Positions 1 to 6,345 of a stretch of 8,283 nt of DNA are shown piece after piece (within the stretch, counting starts at the first letter, position 1; every line of letters starts with the position of its first letter). The notes under the pieces were generated by a model, which worked only from the letters and a program-made list of their open reading frames with translations, did not search any database and had not been told where the DNA came from. The stretch comes from Desulfobacterales bacterium S5133MH16. GTDB lineage: Bacteria; Desulfobacterota; Desulfobacteria; Desulfobacterales; UBA11574. Location: the NCBI GenBank assembly GCA_001751005.1, contig MAXL01000547.1, forward strand, positions 1 to 8,283. Direction: 5' to 3'. Position numbers and translations under genes: made by a program.

Positions 1-452
1 CGATAAAATCCGATTTCTATCTGCATATTTGTATTTTGAGAACTATACCCGTTGCAGGTCATTATATAGCGATGCGCCTGGTATTCACCGGCTTCATACC
101 CTGACCCCCTGGGGATGCCTCCAGGGCTTCCGTATCCAACACTTCCATTAAAAGACTGATTCGAGTTAAGTGTTTGTACATCTGAAGGAACTGCATTGTT
201 TGGGAAGAAAAGGGGGCTTCCCGCCGTGATGTTGTTGGAGTCGTATAAATCAGGGTTCCATATCACCCAGCCTTTTGCAGCTTCGGCCGAGTAAAAAGCG
301 AGTTTATGGCGCAGCTCATTTCCGGCGATCTGGACTTCAATGCTTGATGTTGTTGTTGCGGCGATACCCAGCAGTGTCAGCAACATCAAAAGAACTACGG
401 CTAAAACCGTTACAGATCCTTTTTCATTTTCCGGCAGGTATTTTTCTTTCAT
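1..452 (-). CDS. pilX: Type IV pilus minor pilin PilX, N-terminal part (runs off the window)
   Basis: This frame begins at an ATG at 452 and stays open to the window edge, giving 150 codons plus two bases; the C-terminus is missing. After a 12-residue polar leader (MKEKYLPENEKG) comes a hydrophobic helix, about residues 14-31. It is followed by an IAGNE motif (42-46) and an AFYSAEAAK stretch (52-60). This order, hydrophobic helix then AGN then AEAA, is the signature of the PilX N-terminal family. The likely prepilin peptidase cut is G12/S13, and mature position 5 is Leu instead of the usual Glu, as is common in PilX and GspK-like tip pilins. The remainder is Ser/Asn/Gly-rich and looks like an exported globular domain; it contains one Cys (133). 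A Shine-Dalgarno-like AGGA lies about 8 nt upstream. The family role is assembly or priming of the pilus at the inner membrane with PilV, PilW and FimU. PilY1 is the usual next gene. The family call is firm; the detailed function is inferred. Confidence 0.88.
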   Translation of the reverse strand, partial: MKEKYLPENEKGSVTVLAVVLLMLLTLLGIAATTTSSIEVQIAGNELRHKLAFYSAEAAKGWVIWNPDLYDSNNITAGSPLFFPNNAVPSDVQTLNSNQSFNGSVGYGSPGGIPRGSGYEAGEYQAHRYIMTCNGYSSQNTNMQIEIGFY

Positions 453-519
453 ATGTTTTTCCTATCTGTTTATCTTCATCCATACCCATCATTTCATTAT
501 TCCAATTGGGGCGAATCCC

Positions 520-963
520 CTAAGACAGACTTGGCTTAACATAGCTAACCTGGGTTACTTTTCCTCGTCCGGTGACCGTCACAGTGATAAGCTTGGTGCT
601 GGAAATCGGGGTGTCGTCGGTGACCGTCCAGGATATGGTATAAATACCATCAGGAGTTGTTTCTTGATGCGATTCGCCTTCCGAGTCCGTACCCGAAGGA
701 GGATCTCCGAGGTCCTCTATCAGATGATCAGAGTATGGCAAGGCCATGAGTTCTTCGAGCTTGTCCTGGGCCCAGGTCATCCGTGTTGTAATTAGACCGG
801 CCGTGGAATTCACCCTGATGGCAGAGGCCTGCATGGCGGCGACAGCAAGCAGACCAACGGCAAAAATAGTAATGGCGATCAATACTTCTATAAGGGTGAA
901 CCCCTGGTCTTTTTGTGACTTTTTGATCCCAGTCTTTTTTGTGTATGCGTTACCCTGTCTCAT
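520..963 (-). CDS. pilV: Type IV pilus minor pilin PilV (modification of prepilin leader family)
   Basis: This 147-aa protein has an unusually long basic leader of 21 residues, rich in Lys, Thr and Gln, ending in a type III prepilin signal: G21/F22 cleavage with Glu26 at mature position 5 (GFTLIEVLIAITIFAVGLLA). The text that follows, VAAMQASAIRVNSTAG and then WAQDKLEELMALPYSD (64-79), matches the PilV family pattern of helix, MQ, N-S-A and an AQ-LE-L-LPY segment. The C-terminal half (107-143) is beta-rich, with an IYTISWTVTDD strand and an ITVTVTGRGKVTQVSYV hairpin. There are no cysteines. The start is fixed because no other start codon lies between this ATG and the cleavage site; AGGAT precedes it by about 7 nt. 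It sits 17 bp after pilW and 67 bp before pilX. By family, it is inserted in the inner membrane, processed by PilD and incorporated in the minor-pilin priming complex. Confidence 0.9.
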   Translation of the reverse strand: MRQGNAYTKKTGIKKSQKDQGFTLIEVLIAITIFAVGLLAVAAMQASAIRVNSTAGLITTRMTWAQDKLEELMALPYSDHLIEDLGDPPSGTDSEGESHQETTPDGIYTISWTVTDDTPISSTKLITVTVTGRGKVTQVSYVKPSLS

Positions 964-980
964 GTCATCATCCTATCCGC

Positions 981-1649
981 TTAATTTAGGCCTAAATTCC
1001 GGCAGTTGATAAACGCTGTTAACCGTCTGCGGCTAAAGTTGTCATTTTGCGCACCTAAAATCGTCTCATCCCGCTGATTTTTGTAAACTATGTTGTTTGG
1101 AGAAGCTCTCAAACTTCTGCCTGTCCGGGCCACAATGGTTATTTCCACCGATCTAATATCGGCAAGCGTTGTAGTGGTACTGCCGTTTGCGTCAAGATAA
1201 ACAAAATTGAGGGCATCGATGTTTTGGGCTACGGTCTGGTTATTCCTGTCCAGTTCATCAATAACTCCGTCTCCGTCTGAGTCATCGAGATTATAGGTTA
1301 TGTCTTCATTGGGATCATCCGCATCCCCGTCCGGCGCACTTTCGGCAGAACCGGCCCAGACATCTTCTTTAAAGCGGATGGAGGTCGGGTTTGCCGAAAT
1401 AATTCCGGCGCCGGCAGTTCCCAGAGGATCACACCCTGCCATTCGAATCTCTCTTTGCATATGAAACATTGCAGCCCTGATATTCTGCTGCATGGCAGCA
1501 ACCTCTTCCTGTATCTGATATGATTTAAACTGGTTCAAAAAAGTCGAATAGATCGCTCCAATGGCAAGCAAAGAGACGGCCATGGCCACCAGAAGTTCGA
1601 CCATGGTAAATCCTTGCGTGTTCAACCTTTTTTTTCTTTTCACTCTCAT
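981..1649 (-). CDS. pilW: Type IV pilus minor pilin PilW
   Basis: The protein is 222 aa from the ATG at 1649. A longer frame opening at 1688 would overlap the upstream gene and lacks a good ribosome site, so the shorter start (MRVKRKKRLN) is preferred; AAGGA sits about 8 nt before it. The leader is strongly basic and ends at G13/F14, with Glu18 at mature position 5 (GFTMVELLVAMAVSLLAIG). The helix continues into YSTFLNQFKSYQIQEEVAAMQQNIRAAMFHMQREIRMAGCDP (34-75), which is diagnostic for PilW (Q-NIR-A-F-M-REIRMAG). An Asp-rich segment at 107-134 contains DSDGDGVIDELD, an EF-hand-like calcium loop. C73 and C216 could form a disulfide. The C-terminal part (165-190) carries the VEITIVARTGRS strand typical of the family. 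The gene starts 11 bp after fimT. PilW is expected to act with PilV and PilX in the pilus tip or priming complex. Confidence 0.9.
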   Translation of the reverse strand: MRVKRKKRLNTQGFTMVELLVAMAVSLLAIGAIYSTFLNQFKSYQIQEEVAAMQQNIRAAMFHMQREIRMAGCDPLGTAGAGIISANPTSIRFKEDVWAGSAESAPDGDADDPNEDITYNLDDSDGDGVIDELDRNNQTVAQNIDALNFVYLDANGSTTTTLADIRSVEITIVARTGRSLRASPNNIVYKNQRDETILGAQNDNFSRRRLTAFINCRNLGLN

Positions 1650-1653
1650 GAAA

Positions 1654-1663
1654 TTTTTCCTTA
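1654..1663 (-). promoter_or_regulatory. pilW ribosome-binding site overlapping the upstream stop codon
   Basis: On the minus strand the TAA stop of the FimT-like gene (1663-1661) runs straight into TAAGGAAAAA, so the Shine-Dalgarno bases share the stop codon. The pilW ATG (1649) follows about 8 nt after AGGA. The overlap suggests translational coupling of the two pilins and supports the 1649 start over the longer frame opening at 1688. Coupling is inferred. Confidence 0.6.
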
Positions 1664-2200
1664 ATTTCCCCAGTTGGCACCGTTCCATCTTCGTATAATG
1701 ATAACACTGCTGCTCCTGGCGCCAACACCGTAACTGTTGGTGGCGCTCGAATTTCCCAAATAAACATAGCCTGCGTTACCGGTTCCTCTTGAGTTCATGA
1801 CCGCCACGTTATTGGTAAACGTAATTTCGTCTCCGAATGTACTTCCTATGGCTGAACCGGCATTTCCATGACCATAAGCAACGCCGCTCCCGTAATTATT
1901 CAGAACGACGGTTTTTATGACGGTATTATCTCCACCGCCCCAACTATTATCAGGCCCCCGACCGGAACATACCTGATATTGATCTGCTGCTTTATTAAAA
2001 ACAATCGCCCAATCCGCGTTGTTTTTTATCGCGGACAGCTTTGCAAGCTGCATGTTTGAATAAAGATCACGGGCCGCAGTTTTCAAGCGATATTTCGGGA
2101 GCCAGCTTAAAAAATTAGGCACGCCCACAGCCGTCAATATGCCCAATACAACGATAACTATGATAAGCTCTATAACCGTGAATCCGGATCTTTTTCGCAT
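1661..2200 (-). CDS. GspH/FimT/FimU-type minor pilin, first gene of the minor-pilin operon
   Basis: The protein is 179 aa with a very short leader, MRKRSG, cut at G6/F7, and Glu11 at mature position 5 (GFTVIELIIVIVVLGILTAVGVPNF). The helix continues through PKYRLKTAARDLYSNMQLAKLSAIKNN (35-61), the characteristic GspH/FimT segment where a TAA.DL...Q.A...A pattern precedes a beta domain. The beta domain (62-179) is Gly/Asn-rich and ends IIIRRWNGANW, as GspH domains do. The GRxR motif described for DNA-binding FimT proteins is not visible, so FimU-like use as a pilus minor pilin fits better than DNA uptake. AGGAG lies 8 nt before the ATG, behind a candidate promoter. Its stop codon overlaps the pilW ribosome site. 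The family is confident; the choice between fimT and fimU is not, so no symbol is given. Confidence 0.88.
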   Translation of the reverse strand: MRKRSGFTVIELIIVIVVLGILTAVGVPNFLSWLPKYRLKTAARDLYSNMQLAKLSAIKNNADWAIVFNKAADQYQVCSGRGPDNSWGGGDNTVIKTVVLNNYGSGVAYGHGNAGSAIGSTFGDEITFTNNVAVMNSRGTGNAGYVYLGNSSATNSYGVGARSSSVIIIRRWNGANWGN

Positions 2201-2223
2201 GCTGGCAACTCCTGCTTTTAAGA

Positions 2224-2229
2224 ATTATA
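2224..2229 (-). promoter_or_regulatory. Perfect TATAAT -10 box overlapping the -12 element
   Basis: TATAAT on the minus strand overlaps the last bases of the sigma-54-like site and predicts nearly the same start, around 2217. At 16-17 bp spacing the upstream hexamer is only AAACGT or CAAACG, a poor -35, so a sigma-70 promoter here would be weak or need an activator. It is an alternative to the sigma-54 reading, or a companion to it. Confidence 0.35.
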
Positions 2230-2243
2230 CAAATTCCGTGCCA
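2228..2243 (-). promoter_or_regulatory. Candidate sigma-54 (-24/-12) promoter of the minor-pilin operon
   Basis: The minus strand reads TGGCAC-GGAAT-TTGTA. The established RpoN consensus is TGGCAC-N5-TTGCA, so this matches the -24 box completely and the -12 box in four of five bases, with exact spacing (GG-N10-G). The mismatch is at the normally conserved C of the -12 GC. Initiation would fall near 2217, leaving a leader of about 16 nt that just holds the AGGAG at 2213-2209. Pilin genes in several proteobacteria are sigma-54/PilR-dependent, which makes this plausible. No activator-binding site was identified. Confidence 0.45.
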
Positions 2244-2254
2244 CAACGTTTGTG

Positions 2255-2287
2255 TATTAAAAATTTATTAAAAAGTATTTTAAAAAA
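2255..2287. repeat. Helically phased A-tracts upstream of the pilin promoter
   Basis: TATTAAAAA occurs at 2255-2263 and again at 2266-2274, an 11-bp repeat period, and a third A-run lies at 2282-2287. A-tracts spaced by about one helical turn are known to bend DNA. They lie 12-44 bp upstream of the -24 element, where a bend could help an activator reach the polymerase. The function is inferred, and AT-rich spacers produce such patterns by chance. Confidence 0.35.
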
Positions 2288-2420
2288 TAGAAGTTGCACA
2301 AAACAGGTTTTTAATTATATGTATATGATTTAATTAATAATAAGCTATATATTTATCAGCCGGATGGCAATATTGAAGATTTTAGAATTGAAAAACCCAG
2401 TTTTGAAATGCAATATAATC

Positions 2421-2471
2421 GCTATAAAAACTATAAACATTTTTTATATTACTATTAAAAGTTTTTATAGC
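2421..2471. repeat. Perfect 11-bp inverted repeat abutting the purQ stop codon
   Basis: GCTATAAAAAC at 2421-2431 is the exact reverse complement of GTTTTTATAGC at 2461-2471, with a 29-nt loop between. The outer base belongs to the purQ TAG codon. In RNA it would form an AU-rich stem right after the purQ reading frame. It lacks a GC-rich stem and a following U-run, so it is not a textbook intrinsic terminator. It may be a weak terminator, an mRNA 3'-end stabiliser or a protein site. Confidence 0.45.
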
Positions 2472-3292
2472 TACAATCTGTTGCTGACATATTCTGTCGC
2501 ATTTTTAAACAATTGTATGCCCACGGTGCAGCCGGATTCCGCTTCACTTTGCCTGCGTTTTTTCTTTTCCTTGATTCGTGTCCAATCGGGATGATTGGTC
2601 CAGTGGTTGAAGGCTTCGGGATGGGGCATCAGACCGAAAACCCGACCGCTGGGATCACATATCCCGGCGATATCATGAACCGATCCGTTGGGGTTGAAAG
2701 GAAACCTCAAGTCTGCGGGTCCGCCGTCGGGCATTGCATACCGGAGCACCACCTGGTTATCATCAATCAGACGACGGATGGTGGTTGGGTCGGCATAAAA
2801 TTTTCCTTCCCCATGCCTTACGGGAAGTTCCAACCGGTCTATTCCGCGGGTAAATATACAGGGAGATTCGGGGACAACCTTTAATGTAACCCAGTCGTCT
2901 CTGAAATTCCCGCAGTCATTAAATGTGAGCGCAACCGATCTCCGGGTGTAGTCATGGTCGAAACCGGGCAAAAGGCCAAGATTGACAAGGGTTTGAAATC
3001 CGTTACATATGCCTATGACAAGGTTTCCGGCATCGATAAACTCCAAAATCTTATCCCCCAGGTTTGTCTTCATTCGGACCGCCTGGACCACCCCTGCACC
3101 GTGATCGTCTCCCCAGCTGAATCCTCCTCCGAATACCATAATCTGAAAATCGATTAAATTCACCGATCCGTGGATAAGAGTGTTTATATGAACCCTATGG
3201 GCGTCAGCGCCGGCAAGGGTTAGGGCATAAGCTGTCTCATTGTCGCAGTTCAAGCCGTATCCGGTAAAGACAAGGGCCCTTACGTTATTCAT
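2471..3292 (-). CDS. purQ: Phosphoribosylformylglycinamidine synthase, glutaminase subunit PurQ
   Basis: This 273-aa class I glutamine amidotransferase hydrolyses glutamine and passes ammonia to PurL, which converts FGAR to FGAM in de novo purine synthesis (cytoplasm). Visible marks are the N-terminal strand RALVFTGYGLNCDNE (5-19), GGGFSWGDDHGAG (55-67), the nucleophile Cys96 in GICNGFQTL, RHGEGKF (159-165), NPNGS (200-204) and the His224/Glu226 pair in MPHPEAF. The catalytic triad is therefore complete. It is longer than Bacillus-type PurQ (around 227 aa). Part of the excess is a charged stretch, about residues 238-253, between the PHPE motif and the last helix. Its sequence style is nearer to the glutaminase domain of long fused PurL proteins. 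The ATG follows GGAG by about 7 nt, 19 bp after the purL stop, so purL and purQ are almost certainly co-transcribed and their products form one complex. Confidence 0.95.
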   Translation of the reverse strand: MNNVRALVFTGYGLNCDNETAYALTLAGADAHRVHINTLIHGSVNLIDFQIMVFGGGFSWGDDHGAGVVQAVRMKTNLGDKILEFIDAGNLVIGICNGFQTLVNLGLLPGFDHDYTRRSVALTFNDCGNFRDDWVTLKVVPESPCIFTRGIDRLELPVRHGEGKFYADPTTIRRLIDDNQVVLRYAMPDGGPADLRFPFNPNGSVHDIAGICDPSGRVFGLMPHPEAFNHWTNHPDWTRIKEKKKRRQSEAESGCTVGIQLFKNATEYVSNRL

Positions 3293-3311
3293 TTAATCTC
3301 TCCATTACTTT

Positions 3312-6308
3312 CTATATCAACTCTCCGAAGGGTTTTTTCCAGGCGTCTTTGAGTTCCTGCACGGGAATTTTAATAAGCGGCCTTCTGTCAATCCCCGTTA
3401 TTATGAAATCGGGTTCATGGGTTACGGTCCCGACACAGGCGCAGGGGAGCCCTTTGAAAATTTCTTCGAAAATCTTCCGGTTTTCAGGATTGATAGTTAC
3501 AATGAACCGGCCGGCAGATTCCGAAAACAAAATAACATCATTACGATCAAAGGAGTCCGACGGAACAAGACCAAGATCAACCGTCATCCCGAGATTCCCG
3601 CCCATAGCTGTCATGGCAAGGTGTACCCCAAGGCCGCCACGATATATACCGTGAACAGAGGCAACCCGTTCTTTGTAAATGGCACGGCCCAAAGCTCTGT
3701 AGAGATCAGCGAACTTTTCCGGAAAAACATGAGGCACATTCAGCCCCACATACCCCATATGCTCGTAGTATTCGGATCCACCGAGTTCGTTTCGCGTGGT
3801 CCCCAGTATGTAAACCAGGTCTTCGGACATTTTGCTGTCCATGGTGATACATTTTTCGATATCGTCAATAACGGACGTTGCGGAAAACTGAAGGGTCTCC
3901 GGCGCCGAAACTTTGTGGGTTTCGCCGTATCGTCCGGTAAGGTGGCCGTCAACGTACATACTGTCCTTGCCGGAGAGCAGCGGTATTTCATAGGACAGAC
4001 AGATGTTGCGTAATGCCCGGCAGGATCGCACAAGCTGTGCGGCCTTGAATTTGCCGTCCGGGTTATCCTGAGGGTGAAATTGAATACTGGGCCAGCAGAA
4101 ATTATCCACGCCGCCGATACGATCAATATTTGCGCCCACAGCAACGAGTCTGCGCACCGCCTCATCAATTGTACAGCTTGTCATGTGATAGGCATCGATG
4201 GCTGAATAGGCGGGCAGCAGCGCCTGGGAAAATACAAGACCCTTTTTAGAATCGAGCACAGGCCTTATTACCACCGCGTCACTATTCACATCACGATCCG
4301 CACCCACGAGAGGCTTGATCACACTGGTGCCCTGCACTTCATGATCATACTGCCTGCTTATCCACTCCCTGGAGCAGATGTTGGGGCGTGAAAGCAAGTC
4401 CTTTAGTAAAGCTTCATAATCACCGGGTTTTTTTAGAACCGGCTCAAACAGGCCCCGTCTTTCAGGCGCCTGCCATTGGGCATCAAAATCCCACTGGGGG
4501 AAACCCGACGTTAAAAAATCCATATCTATATAGGCACAGGTCCGGCCGTTATAGGTGATATGAAGTTTGCCCGTATTCGTATAACGGCCGATGACCGTGC
4601 TCTCTACGGCATGCATTCCGGAAAGTTCCATAAAACATTCAAGATCTTTCGGATTAACTGCCACGGTCATTCGCTCCTGGGATTCGGAAACCCATATTTC
4701 CCACTGATCAAGCCCTTGATATTTTAAAGGAACTTTTTCAAGTTGGATCTCACACCCGTTGCTAAACCGGGCCGACTCACCCACCGATGATGAGAGTCCA
4801 CCCCCGCCGTTATCCGTAATAAATCTTATCAGGCCCTGGTCCCTGGCCTCTAACAAAAAATCGTGCATTTTTTTCTGGGTATAGGGATCACCGATCTGAA
4901 CATGACCGGCAGGGGTATGCTCGGAAAAACTCTCTGACGAAGCGGTAACCCCGTGAATTCCGTCTTTGCCGACTCGCCCGCCGCACATGATAACCAGTTC
5001 TCCGGGAGATGTTTTCTTTGTTTCCGACGGTTCTTCATTGATATAAGCCGGCATAATTCCCACTGCCGTTACAAAAACAAGGCATTTTCCCATGTATCCG
5101 GGATGAAAAAGCACCCGGCCAAAGGTCGTGGGAATTCCGCTCTTGTTACCGCCGTCTCTTACCCCTTCAATAACACCATCCAGAAGGCGTCTGGGATGGA
5201 GTCGCGGCTTAAGGGGCCCGTTATAATCCCTGGGGCCTACACAATAGCCGTAACTGCCCATCACCAGCTTCGACCCCTTACCGGTTCCCAGAGGATCACG
5301 GTAAACCCCGACAATACCGGTAATGGCGCCGCCGTATGCCTCCATATTGGATGGAGAATTATGGGTTTCCCCGGTAATAACGTAATAATGGTTGCTGTCA
5401 AATCGTCCCACACCGGCATTATCCCATAACACCGATACAACCCACGGATGTTTCTTCTTCAGGGTCAGCGTGGGCGTCTCGATGCAGGTTTTAAATAGAT
5501 TGTCCACAACCTTGGTTTCACCGGTTTCAAGATCCAGATAACGGAACAGCCCTCGAAATGTATTATGGTTACAATGATCGCTTCTGGCCTGAGAAATATA
5601 TTCAAGTTCAATATCCGTGGGATCTGAAAGGTCCATGGCAGCCCGTGAGGCTTGCACCCTGGCATCCAGAAAATAGGACCTTATGAACGGTATATCCGCA
5701 GAGTTCAATGCCAGGCCTCGCTCGTCACTAATCTTTTTTAGGGTCGAATCGCTGTCTACCGATATTGTTGTAACCGTGGGTGTGTGGTCAAGTATGACTC
5801 TGGGGATGATAATACCGGTTCCCTCGGCAGGGTTCCATTTGTCGACCGGAAAAATTTTCCACTGCTGGATGATATCATTGGCAAGAAGTTCGGCAGCAAT
5901 CTTGTTCATGTCTTCTTCGGTCAGGCCTTTACCTTTCAGGCAGTACCGCTTTGAAGTGTAGATCGCTTGACTCGGCCCGAAGGTTATTCCCAGAATATCT
6001 TCCACCGCTTCAAGAGCGGTACTTCCGGGATTATCTCTGACACCCGGTCTGTAGCCGACCCAGATGGTCCAGTCAAATTCCATATCAAGGGGATCCAAGG
6101 AGGAGACCTGTGTCACAGGGTTGGTAAAGATTTCTGATTGGATGGTTTTCAGCTGATCTTTCGAAAGGTCGGCGTCAATGGTGACAACATAAACGCAACG
6201 AACGCTGACGAGTTCGATATCAAAATAATTCTTTGCTTTCTGGCGAATTCCGTTCCCTTCAGCATCAAACAGCTCAGATTTTAGTGCTATCTCAAGTCGA
6301 TATGGCAT
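3312..6308 (-). CDS. purL: Phosphoribosylformylglycinamidine synthase PurL with fused N-terminal PurS-like domains
   Basis: The product is 998 aa from the ATG at 6308; an in-frame TTG at 6314 would add two residues, and neither start has a strong ribosome site. It makes FGAM from FGAR, ATP and ammonia. Residues 1-78 and about 79-170 both look PurS-like; the second has the PurS motif RPGVRDNPGSTALEAV (87-102). The synthase part follows: ARSDHCNHNTF (241-251, His245 being the expected catalytic His), GETHNSPSN (313-321), GGRVGKDGIHGVTASS (443-458), VQIGDP (470-475), SESQERM (541-547). The second synthase half has SGKDSM (779-784), NELGGSEYYE (840-849) and LFSESAGR (927-934). No glutaminase domain is present, so the polypeptide lies between the three-gene PurS/PurL/PurQ form and the roughly 1300-aa single-chain form. 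Automated annotation may call it PurS because of its N-terminus. It lies 37 bp after rseP and 19 bp before purQ. Confidence 0.93.
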   Translation of the reverse strand: MPYRLEIALKSELFDAEGNGIRQKAKNYFDIELVSVRCVYVVTIDADLSKDQLKTIQSEIFTNPVTQVSSLDPLDMEFDWTIWVGYRPGVRDNPGSTALEAVEDILGITFGPSQAIYTSKRYCLKGKGLTEEDMNKIAAELLANDIIQQWKIFPVDKWNPAEGTGIIIPRVILDHTPTVTTISVDSDSTLKKISDERGLALNSADIPFIRSYFLDARVQASRAAMDLSDPTDIELEYISQARSDHCNHNTFRGLFRYLDLETGETKVVDNLFKTCIETPTLTLKKKHPWVVSVLWDNAGVGRFDSNHYYVITGETHNSPSNMEAYGGAITGIVGVYRDPLGTGKGSKLVMGSYGYCVGPRDYNGPLKPRLHPRRLLDGVIEGVRDGGNKSGIPTTFGRVLFHPGYMGKCLVFVTAVGIMPAYINEEPSETKKTSPGELVIMCGGRVGKDGIHGVTASSESFSEHTPAGHVQIGDPYTQKKMHDFLLEARDQGLIRFITDNGGGGLSSSVGESARFSNGCEIQLEKVPLKYQGLDQWEIWVSESQERMTVAVNPKDLECFMELSGMHAVESTVIGRYTNTGKLHITYNGRTCAYIDMDFLTSGFPQWDFDAQWQAPERRGLFEPVLKKPGDYEALLKDLLSRPNICSREWISRQYDHEVQGTSVIKPLVGADRDVNSDAVVIRPVLDSKKGLVFSQALLPAYSAIDAYHMTSCTIDEAVRRLVAVGANIDRIGGVDNFCWPSIQFHPQDNPDGKFKAAQLVRSCRALRNICLSYEIPLLSGKDSMYVDGHLTGRYGETHKVSAPETLQFSATSVIDDIEKCITMDSKMSEDLVYILGTTRNELGGSEYYEHMGYVGLNVPHVFPEKFADLYRALGRAIYKERVASVHGIYRGGLGVHLAMTAMGGNLGMTVDLGLVPSDSFDRNDVILFSESAGRFIVTINPENRKIFEEIFKGLPCACVGTVTHEPDFIITGIDRRPLIKIPVQELKDAWKKPFGELI

Positions 6309-6345
6309 AGTCAAATTACCGCTACTGTATTAACAATTGCAGAAT

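Larger units (their letters stand above)
2201..2470. other. AT-rich intergenic spacer between purQ and the pilin operon
   Basis: This 270-bp non-coding gap separates two co-directional gene blocks and is much richer in A+T than either. It carries, from the purQ side, an inverted repeat at 2421-2471, then runs of A/T including TTAATTAA, phased A-tracts at 2255-2287, and the candidate promoter at 2224-2243. The short open frames crossing it on the plus strand have no ribosome site or recognisable product. The region probably ends one transcript and starts another. Confidence 0.7.

Noticed and set aside
389..490. Short alternative minus-strand frame starting in the pilV-pilX gap and overlapping the pilX start out of frame
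   Set aside because: It would encode just over 20 residues with no recognisable features, and the pilX ATG has its own ribosome site; chance frame.
508..520. Small hairpin GGGG-CGAAT-CCCC at the end of pilV
   Set aside because: The stem is only 4 bp with a mismatch next to it and no U-run, and pilX follows in the same operon; too weak to call a terminator.
340..1009. Plus-strand open frames at 340-795 and 746-1009
   Set aside because: They lie antisense to the clear PilX and PilV genes, have no recognisable domains or ribosome sites, and the minus-strand frames explain the region fully.
1650..1688. Longer pilW start at 1688
   Set aside because: It would overlap the upstream pilin gene and place 13 extra residues before the basic leader, while the ATG at 1649 has a properly spaced AAGGA.
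2387..2410. AAAAC-CCA-GTTTT mini hairpin in the intergenic spacer
   Set aside because: A 5-bp AT-rich stem with a 3-nt loop is expected by chance in such sequence, and it is distant from the purQ stop.
3417..4013. Plus-strand 198-aa open frame inside purL
   Set aside because: It is antisense to conserved PurL motifs such as SGKDSM and ELGGSEYYE, and its sequence shows no family features; it is a shadow frame.
1416..5300. Shared 16-base word (GTTCCCAGAGGATCAC) in pilW (near 1417-1432) and purL (near 5284-5299)
   Set aside because: Both encode the peptide DPLGT in unrelated proteins with the same codons. No flanking similarity extends it, so it is taken as coincidence and not a mobile or regulatory repeat.
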